The notes under the pieces were generated by a model. The model ran no database searches. It was not told the DNA's origin and was given only the letters and a program-made list of their open reading frames with translations. 49,152 bases of DNA from Chara braunii (taxonomy: Eukaryota > Streptophyta > Charophyceae > Charales > Characeae): the NCBI GenBank assembly GCA_003427395.1, contig BFEA01000189.1:1837046-1886197 (forward strand). Reading direction: 5' to 3'. The position numbers and the translations under genes were made by a program. This document shows, piece by piece, positions 20,501-31,434 of this stretch. Positions within the stretch are counted from its first letter, which is position 1; each line of letters starts with the position of its first letter.

Positions 20501-23500
20501 ATGCGCCGGGTATGGGGCCGCGGCATGGGATATAAAGTTTTCTTTAATTTCCTGGGCTCGTAGGGTTTGATTTCGAGCCAGGGGACCGACAAAACGGTGT
20601 CGAGGCCTACCCGGTTAGGTGATCAATCAAGCCGTGGTCACGCGGCCAATTTACGGGGCAGATCCAGTAGGCAAAGCCTGTTGGGCCTCACGCAAGCGAG
20701 GCCTGCAGGGCCACAGGCAGGCAGAACTTGCAAGGTCTCAAGCAGGCAAGAGGAAAGACCAGGGCCAACTCTTGTTATAGAAGAGTTGCTCCTATTATTT
20801 TTGTGATAGAAGTTAGCCTAGTAGGTTATGATGTCAGACTTTCACTCAGCAGATACCGGGATCAAACTCGGCCTCATGCATCTTACTGGGCCAATTCCTT
20901 TTGGAGCAACCCACAACGTGAGGGCTCGAACGTGGCCATTTTCGACCGTGCGATCTTCGAGATCACGCGACTGAAATCAGTCGCGTCGAGATTCACATGG
21001 CCCATGCGAGAAATTGTCTGAAAAAATTTTTGATCCCCGATGGGGATCAAACCCAGGAGCACCCAGCCTGAGAAAATGGCCAAGTGCTTCCAGGAGTTGA
21101 TGGACCTGGTTCCCCTAGGGGAAAGCCAAGGCACTGGGCTCTTGGTCATTGATTTAGATCAAGGGCTTGGAGCACCGACGAATTTTATCTGGCAGTGGGC
21201 AAAGCAACTGCCCATATGCTTTTGGCTGGTTATAAAAGTCAGCTCTCCACCTAGCAGCCTCACACTTGTGGCAATGCCGCTGGGGCATTCTAGTTGAAGT
21301 AGATGTTGGTTGGCTGGTTGCTAGTATAGTGAGGCGAAATGTTGCTGGTGGAGTGGAGGTCTGCAGAGAGTTGGAGGAGGAGAAGGGAGGAAGCCATAGC
21401 TGAGGACTGGGAGTTTTTTGCCCAAACCTTGTGCGTGCGCTATGTGTGTGGGCATGTGCTGTGGCCGTAAGGCAGCGGCAACGATATATTCGGAAAGGAA
21501 GTGCTGTCAATTTTTGACACGTCAATAGTAGCACTTTCGGTGGGAAGTGTTGCCTTTTTTTTTTTACACTTCAATAAAGGTGTTTTGAAGGGATTGCGTT
21601 GTACTACGGCGGTAATGATAAGGTTGTGAGCGGAGTGCTGCAAAAATTGCACAGAACTGTTGGATTTTTACGATATTGCTATGTAGCTACGGCGATAACT
21701 TTTGGTGGCACTGCAATTATTGGTGTGACCATTTGGATACTGGCACTTGCGGCATTTGCGCGAGACGGCTGTCGTTATATTTTTGAGAAATGCGGCGTGA
21801 GTTTTTTTCTGAGACCATTTCGTGGAACTGCGGTAGCAATGTGAGACCACCTAGGACCATTTTGGATCAGGTGGAACTGATATTCAGATTGGGACCATTA
21901 TGTTGGCATGGTTATTATGAGTTGGTGTGGTGATTGAAGGTGCTGTGGACTTGTGTTTGGGATGAGAGTATCCTTGGAGATTGTGGGGTCACTAGGACTG
22001 TCAGGACAATATGGGACTTATTGTTGAGAACCCCCTCCTGGAGGGTTATCTCACTTGAGTCCTTTCAGCAGACCTGACCTTGCTCATTCGGGTACTTGGA
22101 GAGAAAGGCGGCCGACATTCAGTGATACAGACGTAAGTTGTAGAGTTGTGAGCTGCAAGTTTTCAGTTGTAATGGCGGTCGTCTTTTCAAATTTGATTGG
22201 AATATTACTAGGCTTTCTTGAGTGAGTCGGGCCAAACTTCACTCAAGGTCAAACAGTTGATTGACTCAGATTTCCCTTCACACTTGTGTGAACCCACACT
22301 TACTTGACCCTGTTTATTGAATGTTCATTGAAATGGCAAAGGAAATGTGTATTCGCGTGTGAATGAAAAAGTCTGACGTGAGTATGAGATTGTACTGGTT
22401 TCCTTTGAATTTGTTTGTTGTGCTTTGCGATCTGTGCAAGTAGGTAGAAGGATACTAGCAAATGAGACTGATTATGTCTGTTGGAGAAAAGGAAAAGGGT
22501 TATCTTTTTTTTACTTCTCACCTGCTTGCATGTCAAAAAAGATTCGTTGTTTTGAAAAACTTTGGTTTTGTGTGCACCGTGAAACGAATTTGATTGAAAT
22601 GAAGCAGATAAGGTTAGATAGACTTAGCCTTTTTCCCAATAATTGACCCTTTTTTCAAGTTTTATCCTGAATGGTCTTTATCTACTTATACCTGTCTAAA
22701 TGATTCTCATTTCTATCTCTTATGAATACCCTTATCTAAGTTATTTTGAACTTCCAAAGACAAGGACAGTCAAAAACTTACTTGCGGTGGAATCATTCTT
22801 TCTCTCTATGAAGCATCCAAGGCGCGGGTTCGTATGCTTTTTGAGTCGGCCCTTTTATCGACTTGGAGTGGACCCAATTCTTCGGGGGTGGTACTTTGTC
22901 GACTCGATGGTGACAGCCCAACCTCTGAGATTCGAGTCTTCAGGCTTGGGCGAAGGGAAGGAGTATCCACAGATCACTTCCTAGAGGGTTGGGGGTGTGA
23001 CGGTGTAGAGTTGACAAACCCTCGTCGAGCCTTGGGCGACGTGGGGGCTGATTTAATGTCCTTGTGTGTGGTCACTTTGTGTGTCATTGTTAAATAAAAA
23101 GTTGGCGATATAAGAAGCTGCAACTTGTAAGAAGGAGTAGATAATGAAGGTGATGGTTCTCTTTGCGCAATCATAACGATTGCGGTTTTGTTTTGAGTCA
23201 CTTGATGATGAAGATGAAAACTTTATTATTCGAGAAAAGAAAAAGTAATTATTGTTCATGAGGACAAAGCGACCAACAAAATTTTTATTCGTTAGATAAT
23301 GCTTTCCTCCAAGCAAGTTGCAAATGGTACAAGGGTGTGGTCGAACCGATAGTTCAAACTTCGGCCAATAACCAGATTACTTGTTGATCTGCATGGTAGT
23401 AGTGGAATTTACTTGCAGAAGTCATTTCTGGCAGGGTTTAGTAGGCGTTTATGGACTAAACCGTAAGTCAAAGGTTAGGTTGTCCTTTCCTAATCTTTCG

Positions 23501-24164
23501 TGAATATCGAGTCTTCACCTCAGAAGCGGCGGTATAAAAGTCTCTTTAGTCATATTAGGTTGGGAATAACAACTTTGACAGATCATCTCATCAAGTCAAA
23601 AATCATGTCTTGTTTGATTTGATAAAAAGTGAATTGATTTTATTTATTTTGTGATCAGAGAATTACAAAGAGACTAGGATTATTTTATAGGTTTCACGTT
23701 TGTTTGAGACCGTCCTAGTCGACCGACATTCGTTTTGTATTTAGAAGATCAGCGCCCTAGGGAACGGACAACGTTCGGGCCCACTTGGCGTTTACCCAAG
23801 CGTAACCTATACTCCAGCGAACGAGCAAACGGCCTCGGTTGACCTACCTCTGCAATTACATGTAAAAGTTTTCGCACGTGGGTCAGTATCTTGGTAGGGA
23901 TACGCCCCTGAGGGTGGTGACATCCCTTTAGGGAAGGCAAAATGGGCCCCGCGAAAACCTATCCTGTCGTAGGGGATCGTGGGAAGTACAGCTGGCGCAC
24001 CCGGCTAAAGCGGCGAAGGGACAACGAAACCACGTCCACCTCGGCGGTTCGCGGGGTTATTTTGTATCGTTCCTAAGTTGTCTCTTGTTTTGTTTTTGCT
24101 TTCTCGTGCGTGACATTGTCGGGAGGGCTCCCGCGCTTTGCAAAAAGGCGGGAGCCAATGCGGT
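20501..24164. other. 3.7-kb segment separating two LINE halves
   Basis: No recognised protein. It contains a degenerate GC-rich minisatellite with 'gcctg(t/c)(t/a)ggg', 'cagg' words (about 20660-20760), two near-perfect palindromes (20965-20986 and 21031-21049) and a GC-rich block (23740-24060) unlike its AT-rich neighbours. It could be an insertion into the LINE or ordinary intervening DNA. Confidence 0.45.
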
Positions 24165-24768
24165 CGACACCGTAAGGCCATCTATCTCGGGGGATTTCCC
24201 CCTCGCCATGGACTTAACAGTTTGGGTGAGCTCCTCTAGGGTGATGCGTTTGTCTAGGTCCAGTCTTGTTGTTGTGTTCAACGTACCGTCGTGTCCTTCC
24301 ACATGTCCAAGTGTTGTGACAAATTTGTGCCCACGTCTTCGTTTGGTCGCCTGGTCTCCAGTATGTCTGCATAGTATAGGTGGGCATATTGTAACATGCC
24401 AGTTGCTGAACAGGCGGTGGGGGATGTACTATCAAAAAGATCTTTCAGTTCGATCATTTGTTGCTGTGACCGTCTTGGCTGAAGTTTCTGAAAGTTTTCT
24501 TACATATTTTGTCATTTGTTTCTACTCTCTTTTGCTTGAGAAGCTTCTACCATCTTCTATGTTTGTCCTCCTGAATTTTATCCCATTCGGTCATTCTCCT
24601 TTCCCGATCGGTTGCCCACAACATTGCTGAGATGGGGTGTCTTTCCATGTTGTTCTCCGCCTCCTCTATCCTCCTGAGACAATCCGCCTCTTTCATGTTT
24701 CTTGATCTCGCTAGGATGCGTGAGCAAACGTCTAGGATCCTAGAGGTGATTGTCAGACCTTCGTCCAG

Positions 24769-25640
24769 CTACTGTGAAGTTGTGTTAAAGTATAGTCTAG
24801 CATCCTTCCATCCAGACATATGTTCTTCAATCCACTCCTTAACTCCCATCACCTCGAGTACCTGACTATTCAACCGGAAAAAACCTCTTCCCCGCTCTAT
24901 GCCAAGTCTCATTCGAATATCCGCTACCACAGGTTTGTGGTCTGAGATCGGATTACATACTTGTTGAACTGTAGTCACCCTCTCCATTACCTGTTCATGA
25001 AGCAAGAAGTAATTTAGTCTTCTGTTCGTGACACCCTGTCTGCCTCTGTAGAGATGGGAGTACTAGGTGTATCTTGGTTCGTCATGGTTGAGGATCAGAA
25101 ACGGGTCCGTTAATGTCATTTCCGTGTTGAACTCCAGCAAGGCCCGGACATCCCCTCGGTCTGCTGAGGGGGGGCCTAGACGAAAGGCCTCGTCCGGTGA
25201 CACGTTTTAGTCCCCGACCAACAGGAGCTTGTCTGCTTTTGGTACAAAAACCCTTAGCTTATCGAAAAACTTTGCTCGCTCTCTGACCTTCGTTGGTGCA
25301 TATACCGTTATAAATACCCAGACTTCACTCCCTACGTCAACTTTCATCCATGCCCACCTTCCCCACAAGTCTGCCTCTGCATCTATTACCAGAACTTGCA
25401 TATCACAATGAAGTAGGATGCGTACACCCCCCCATGTCCCTTGAGTTGGGGCCCACACATGTGGACCGTCCCACCAATCCTCGATGTCTTTCAATTTATC
25501 TTCATTTAGTTTTGATTCCTGCAGGATCACACAGTTCACCTTCCGGTCGTGTACCCAGGACTTCAGTCTTCTCTTTTTTCATCCTCCCGTTGGTATCCTC
25601 GAGCCCCTGCATGTTCCACATTGCTATTTTAATCCTTGTC
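24769..25640 (-). pseudogene. LINE APE-type endonuclease, frameshifted
   Basis: It begins IKIAMWNMQGLED at about 25635, the usual N-terminal WNxxGL block. After a frameshift it continues CVILQESKL with the catalytic Glu (about 25520), TVYAPT (about 25295) and LLVGD (about 25210), where a stop interrupts the expected GDxN. NPISDHKPVVADIR (about 24935) supplies the C-terminal SDH active-site block. Most catalytic blocks are recognisable but the frame is broken at least twice, so no active endonuclease is made. Confidence 0.85.
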
Positions 25641-26328
25641 CATTCTCCTCTACAATCTCCGTCTGATCTTGGATGTGCGGTAGGGACTTTTGTACTCTTC
25701 GTTGGGAGAGGGACATCTGACCTGTTCTCCCTGAGTCTCTCGATTGCTGCCCCGAGCTGCCTCTGGATGAGCTCACTCTTGAGGAGGACCGCCAGTCTTC
25801 AATCAGACGTCTGGTTAAGAAACTCGAGTGAAAGTTTTTTTCCTCCTCTAGTTTCTCGTTTGCATTAACAAGAACTAAGGCAGATACCTCAAGCAAAACC
25901 TGAATCCCCTCAACCTCCTGCATATTTCTTTCCCTGAGCAGATTCATGTGGAACCTCCTTACTCCTGTCTGGTTCAGCACTTCTATTGCTTCAGGTGGTA
26001 GACGAGCGTCCAGCAATGGGAAGTACAACTTGTTGTAACCTTGGACTGTTTCCACAATCACACTTGCCATTGATGATCGAGGAATAAGGCGAACTGGAAC
26101 ATGTGTCCCATATAGGTTCCTCACTGTCTCTGTAATCATGGTCGGGGTCGGGGATTGATCCACCATCGAGGATGGGATCTGAGCCCCTCCCTCCTTACTT
26201 GTCAGTGCCAGGAAAAAGGTCCCTTCTTCCCATCTTGTGCATAGGATTGGTATCAGACATCGCTCCACAACTTCCATTTGGTTTCTTCCCAGAGCTTCGG
26301 CATGTTTGCCCCTATCCACAATCTGCAT
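25624..26328 (-). pseudogene. LINE ORF1-like protein
   Basis: A 234-codon open frame directly precedes the endonuclease. The N-terminal half has mixed composition (RNLYGTHVPVRLIPRSSM, GYNKLYFPLLDARLPPEA). The C-terminal ~70 residues are rich in Ser, Arg and Gln. I recognise no RRM or zinc knuckle, so the assignment rests on position: an ORF1 is expected upstream of ORF2. The frame can be followed a little upstream toward 26420 only with stops. It is the longest surviving frame of the element. Confidence 0.6.
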
Positions 26329-26425
26329 GTTGTCCTCCTCCCGACCTGTTTGTTTTTTTAGACCTGAGGTTGTCGAGCTGTCTAGCGAGGACGATTCCTC
26401 TTATTTGTTGTTGTCGCCATGATCT

Positions 26426-26774
26426 TCGACGCAACATTCGCTTCCCCACCGAATTTTCGACTGAGAAGAATCGGGGGTCCTTGCGAATTCTTCCTGCGTT
26501 TTTTTTGCTCTTCTTGAGTGACTAACGTGGCCCTACTGCTTCTGATTCGCTTCTTCTTCTTGAGAATCCCGTCGTACTTCTACTCCCCACCCCCACCCAC
26601 CCCCCGAAAAAAAGGAAAAAAAAAGTAAACATAAATATCCTTGTGCTACTTTGTGCAGGTGTTTACTAGGAGGGTAATGCCAAAATTGTACCCTTGCAAT
26701 GTATGTGGAGATGGTCTTGTCACTTTTCCTTGCAGGTGGAAGGTGCAGTTTTTAAAAAGGGGTAACAAGGCGGG
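26426..26774. other. Unassigned stretch upstream of the LINE
   Basis: C-rich at 26583-26606. The LINE 5' end probably falls in the left part; no clear boundary is seen. Confidence 0.4.
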
Positions 26775-26911
26775 AGTCACAAAAACGAGTTATAATGCAC
26801 CATGGGGCAAGATACAGTTTGCAATTGCACTGCGGGCACCCTACCTGGCCAGAGAGCTGGGTTATACATTGCCCAAACTGCATAATGCAATTATAACTCG
26901 TTTTTGTGACT
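26775..26911. mobile_element. 137-bp TIR element (MITE-like)
   Basis: Perfect terminal inverted repeats of 22 bp: AGTCACAAAAACGAGTTATA + AT at the left and the complement ending 'actcgtttttgtgact' at the right. Further complementarity follows inside ('tgca', 'acagtttg'/'caaactg'). No coding capacity. Confidence 0.8.
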
Positions 26912-26924
26912 AAAAAAAAAGAAA

Positions 26925-27092
26925 AAAAAAAAGGGAAAACTAGGGCACAGTCACGGTTTCCATTTGAAAATGCGTTGCAGTCACGTTTTGAATATTGTGT
27001 CAAAGCGAGGAAAATTGTGAATGTATACAACCTAGCTTTAGGGTCCGGTGGGGATCCCTGAAGTGAATTTTAAACTTAAATCATGACTGTCC
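26925..27092. repeat. Dispersed repeat D, copy 2
   Basis: Diverged copy of 4179-4475, sharing 'gcacagtca(c)ggttt', 'aaatgcgtt(g)', 'gcgaggaaaat', 'gctttagggtccggtggg' and 'cctgaagtgaatttt'. It begins 14 bp after the TIR element. Confidence 0.7.
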
Positions 27093-27200
27093 AGCTAACC
27101 CCCCCCAAAAAAACAAAACAGGAAAAAAGAAAGTTGTACCTTTGTATTGCCTGTCGTAAGTCTATGTCACTGCTCTGAGTGTTGAGGCGCTTTGTATTGT

Positions 27201-27500
27201 TTTGCCTCCCGCATATAGGTGCTCGGTTCAGGTTTAGAATCTTGACTCGGTCATGAAAAGGACCTTGTCACCAGAGTTCCCCCCTGTCGGGCCCAAGTGC
27301 CTATCTCGCCAGATTTTCCCCTCGACAAGGGCACCTTTTTCCATAGCACTCTGTGTTCGTTTCCCTCCCACATACTGGTGCTCCGTTCGGGTTTAGAAAT
27401 CCTCAACTCGGTTGTAAAAGGGGGTTTTCAACAAGAGTTTCCCCATGTGGGGCCCAAGTGCCTCACCAGACTTTCCCACTGACAAGGGCACCTTGTTCCG
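27201..27500. repeat. ~158-bp direct duplication
   Basis: Copies at 27201-27342 and 27359-27500 share 'ggtgct(c)cgttc', 'gggcccaagtgcct', and 'gacaagggcacctt'. Confidence 0.8.
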
Positions 27501-28641
27501 TGTTTTTTTTTCTGGTGTGTGATGTATTTCCTTGTGGTCATGCTGGGACCAAGCACAAGCGTATGAATTACAAGTCTTATAACGGATTGCAAAACATAAC
27601 TCATGAGTCATGACTTTGCACCCTTTCTTTTTTTTCAAGGTCCAGGGTGTTGTGGACGTCAAAGACCATACCAGAGGTGATTGCTAGCGGCGGCAAGTAA
27701 TGGTTGTCCTGACAGGATAGGCCACCTACCCTACCCATCCCCATGTTAACACTCTCATCACAGCCGCTGCCCCTACTATCCTACCTCCGTGTGACCAGCA
27801 CTCAGGACCATCACCCTAGCAGTATCGAGGGCAACTTGGACCAGACAACAATGATAAGTAGCAAGGCTGGGCCAACCCCCCAGCGCTAGTGGAAGTGGAA
27901 GCAAACAACCTACCCAACAGGAGTACCTAAGCAAGGTTAGCCAGCGCCCACGGTCACACCCTGTCGTCCTTCCCCTAACTTACCTTAGGCTAGGCAGAAT
28001 TCAGACTAGCCAGAGTGACTTATAGCCCTGCCCTACCCTAAAGCTAATCCATGCGTGAGTTGACTCATGAGTAGACCCCGTCATGTACCTGATAGACCCC
28101 ACTAACCCGGTATCACAGTTGTGCATATATGTGTGCCCAGAGGCTATGTAAGTTTGTATGAGCTTGTAGGCTGTGTATATATTCTCGAGCCATGTCAGTG
28201 TCTGCCCGAAGGCTATATGTGCTTTGTTTAACCGTATAGCGAGATATATATGCCCGAAGGCCAGATATGTGCAGTAGATGGAACTATGTGTTCATTGAAG
28301 AGATGACAGGCCAAACTGGACAAGAACCCCCCCAAAGTCCCAAACCATACTAAAACCCATGATCTATGACATGTGACGTGAAGACTCTACGATTTGAGCA
28401 ACAATCACAAACGACACTTGTGTGTTATATGTCAGACTGGGGAGATCAACAGAACAACCATGAGCAACAGTGACAAGCAACCCACGCAGTATCAAGACTC
28501 GACATACAACACCCTGGATAACCCTTGGGTGGTGCACTGGCAGTGTTTGTAATAGCTTACCATGCATCAACTTGAACCTAAGAGGGTGTGTATCCAGCCG
28601 TGCGTTATTCTAACGTTCTGTCGGTGTCCATATGCAAGGTT
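27501..28641. other. Unassigned stretch
   Basis: No gene recognised. Short tandem-like '(g)cccgaaggc..atat' words occur at about 28204-28270. Confidence 0.5.
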
Positions 28642-28716
28642 GAAGGGTTTTGAACCCGCAACCTCATACCACAACGTGCATTTCCAACCGGCGCTCTAAC
28701 CACTTAGCTACATCAA
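28642..28716 (-). mobile_element. tRNA-derived sequence (SINE head or tRNA pseudogene)
   Basis: On the minus strand a Pol III A box (TAGCTAAGTGG) is followed about 45 nt later by a B box (GGTTCAAAACC). The acceptor and anticodon stems do not close, so it is not a functional tRNA. Confidence 0.55.
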
Positions 28717-29997
28717 GTGGACTTTACGTCCTGATGGAACTAAACCACCAGTACAGTACTTGGCCCATACATTGGTTGCTTGCACCGGTGTGTTTTTCTT
28801 CGGAGCGCAGCACATTTCCAGTGTCAGAGAAAATTTCCTGGAAAGTGTCAGTGGTTTAAGGCATACTCACACTGGGGCATTTGTGGACATATCTGGTTGT
28901 GAATTTAAACAAAGTCATTAACCACCACTTTATGAGAGAGGTCCCCAATTTATGTTTGTGTGAGACTTTCTTTAACTCTGCTCCCAACGCATATGCGGTT
29001 TTGCCCATGTGTGTAACATGACATGTGTGTCTTAGCGCTTTTTTTATGATGATCTCCAGATTCTCCACATCACTTCAGTAGAGGTTGACATGTCTCTGTG
29101 CGAAAACTTTAAGCGGTACCGTACAAATTTATCCAGGTACAAATTTGGGCATCTTTCTGTGCAAGCATCACTCTACATCACTTCACGTCAGTCAATAATG
29201 TCAACGATCCGCTATTGTATTCAAATTAATTCCTCCTAATGGATGTCATACTTGAACAAGAATTCTCTGTTGACATTGTTACATCATTTTTCCTTTTTCA
29301 TTCATAGGGGAGACAGTCTCTTTGCCACAAGTACAAGTGTTGTTGTACCGTCACATAGTAGAACCAGGACTATCAGCGCGCATGTAGTTGTTATTGTTAG
29401 AACCAGGACTTCCAGCATGTATGTGGTTACTATTGTTATGACTATACGAGGCAGATGAAAGAGTCTCGAGTGTGAGTATGACCTTGGTGAAAGGAAAGAA
29501 GCAAGAAATTTGGAGTAACTACCAGGAGAACAATGAGAAGAAAATGACAAGGAGGGGAAAAAAAGATAGGAATATAAATTAATGGGGCCTTAGGCTTAAG
29601 GAAGCAATAACCAAGTTTTCCAAAAGTAACCTAAGAAAAAATGGCAAATCAGAGCAGACTCGGTAGCTAAGTTAGTTATAACTCTAACATTGAAATACAA
29701 AAGTTGTGGGTGGGGTTCGGGTCGAAAATCGGAAGAGGAATAAAAATTAGGAGTGGGGTCTAGGGCTTCGTGGACCAGTGAAAGAGTTTTGCAAAAGCAA
29801 CAACAGAGACGATGATGAACAGGGGCTAGGACCATTAAAACTCAAGCATTGTAATTGAGAGGTATAGGTCGTTTAAGAATCGATAGCCATCTTGCCATAA
29901 ATATTCAATTGTTGTTTGTATGGTGTAGTCAAATCATTAAAAAACAAAAACACAATTATAAGCTAAGACATTGAGGTCGGTCGGTCGCGTTATCCCA
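28717..29997. other. Unassigned stretch
   Basis: No gene recognised. A small tandem 'agaaccaggact(a/t)(t/c)cagc' pair occurs at 29360-29416. Confidence 0.5.
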
Positions 29998-30070
29998 TTA
30001 GAGTACAGCCAAGTGGAAAGACATCGGTTTTTTATACCGACATGCGAAGGTTCGAATCCTTTTACTCAAT
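29998..30070 (+). pseudogene. Mitochondrial-type tRNA-Gln relic
   Basis: It follows plant mitochondrial tRNA-Gln(UUG) closely: 'agccaagtgg', 'catcggtttttt', 'taccgacatgcgaaggttcg' and 'aatccttttactc'. The anticodon loop, expected to read TTG, is mutated (tttttat), and the first acceptor pairs are lost. The comparison to the plant mitochondrial tRNA is from memory of the family. With the relic at 30135-30207 it suggests nuclear mitochondrial DNA. Confidence 0.7.
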
Positions 30071-30134
30071 CAATTAATTCCAATTCAGTTTTTGTTTTTA
30101 AAACTGACGTATTAAACTTTGGAAACAAACCATC

Positions 30135-30207
30135 TAGGTAATAACGGACTTGAAGCGTTGGCTCTCTTAATGTAAACGAGGCACTCTACCAACTGAGCTA
30201 ATTACCC
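30135..30207 (-). pseudogene. Organelle-type tRNA-Val(UAC) relic
   Basis: On the minus strand a 7-bp acceptor (GGGTAAT/ATTACCT) and a good D arm (GCTCAGTTGGTAGAGT) precede the loop TTTACAT with anticodon TAC. The 3' side of the anticodon stem is decayed, and the T stem has one mismatch (AACGC/CCGTT). The sequence is of bacterial or organelle style. Confidence 0.65.
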
Positions 30208-30738
30208 AAATGTGTTATTCCCAATCCAAAGCGCTATTCTTTCATTCATAAACAAAACCAATAGATAAAATTAATAAAAATACCAACATAGACAAAAATC
30301 CAAACAATATTGAAAAAAACCGTCAAAGGAAATAAAAAAGTAACTTCTATCTAGTTGGTCCTCCTCTCGTATGGGCATTCAGTTGGCGGGTCAGGCACAC
30401 TATGAAGCCCTACGCATAGGATGGTAGGGATTACAGTCCATTGGGGGGACTCAGTTTCGCAGACAATAATATAGGTTATGACCTTAACAATCAGACCACC
30501 AGTACATAGCCCCAACCTTCCTGAGGAGAAAACTTGTCGCCTACGAAAATTTTGGAGGCCCAGCATAAATTAAATCCGCGGAGGGCGGCCTTCAGAAAGG
30601 GTTTGTGACCAATAGCAGGATGTACTGGTGGTTTAAGGAGTTCAATTGAGGACAGAGATTGGTGGCTCTAAAGACAGTAGAGTGGGGTACTTATATCACC
30701 CACGCTACTAGACCGGGCAGTTTGTCATTAAAAAATAG
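30208..30738. other. Unassigned stretch
   Basis: AT-rich to about 30345, possibly still mitochondrial in origin. A minus-strand frame of 71 codons at 30351-30566 matches nothing I recognise. Confidence 0.4.
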
Positions 30739-30749
30739 TAATAATAATG

Positions 30750-30792
<43 letters not shown>
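30739..30792. repeat. (AAT)n microsatellite
   Basis: About 17 ATA/AAT units. Confidence 0.95.
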
Positions 30793-30794
<2 letters not shown>

Positions 30795-31134
30795 GTTGAA
30801 GGTTCTAGTTGAGGACAAAACTGGATGATTCTCATCGATGAAAGGGAGTACAATGATTCTATTTGTCGGCATGGGCTAACTGGTCAACTGCCCTTCCAAG
30901 TGGAAGGACATGTAGTGGACCTAACTAAGGACTTGCACACGTTTAACTAATTAGAAGAGGTAGCTTGAGAGGGGCCGAAGGTAAGGAGAGTGTTAATGCA
31001 GCAAGAGGACAATCATGGTAATCAGCCCCAACTGACGATGATAATTGAGATGACAAGAGGCAAAAGTTAAGACACAAACTAACAATGGCCCATGGCAGGA
31101 GGATCTAACTGCTACGAAAACAAGAATCTTAGTT

Positions 31135-31434
31135 TTGCCTGTGAGAAGAAGAGAGGATATTTGGGAGGTGGGGTTATCGGAACCTTCGCGAGCGGCGTAC
31201 TCACTATTCAAGGAGGTAACTATTTTTGGCACCACCTCATCCAGCCTCTTCCTCTCTACAGTGACAGATAAACAGGTAGGAGAAAATTTAATCAATCATG
31301 AGATTACCAGATTCATCAAGGAACACCTTCCGAAGGGAGGGACATCTGCTCTCATACTCGTCACAGAAACTCATAAGATAGTTGAGAGGGATGTTTACTT
31401 AAAATGTGATCCCGCCAAACAGATGGATCTCTGA
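31135..31434 (+). CDS. Unrecognised open frame, 99 codons
   Basis: The translated frame has balanced, protein-like composition (for example KQVGENLINHEITRFIKEHL and ALILVTETHKIVERDVYLKC), unlike the low-complexity frames around it. I recognise no domain. No splice partners, promoter or homologue are visible within the neighbouring 500 bp. It may be an exon, a fragment of a mobile element, or chance. It is listed only so it can be searched. Confidence 0.2.
   Translation: MPVRRREDIWEVGLSEPSRAAYSLFKEVTIFGTTSSSLFLSTVTDKQVGENLINHEITRFIKEHLPKGGTSALILVTETHKIVERDVYLKCDPAKQMDL

Larger units (their letters stand above)
24165..26425 (-). mobile_element. LINE remnant, 5' half (ORF1, endonuclease, RT start)
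   Basis: On the minus strand from 26425: an ORF1-like frame, an APE-type endonuclease and the first RT block (ITLEELTQTVKSMARGKSPE then IDGL) near 24170-24240. It stops abruptly after IDGLTV. Frameshifts occur at about 25540 and within 24300-24770. It lies on the same strand as the 3' half at 17880-20500 and in the order expected of one element. Confidence 0.85.
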
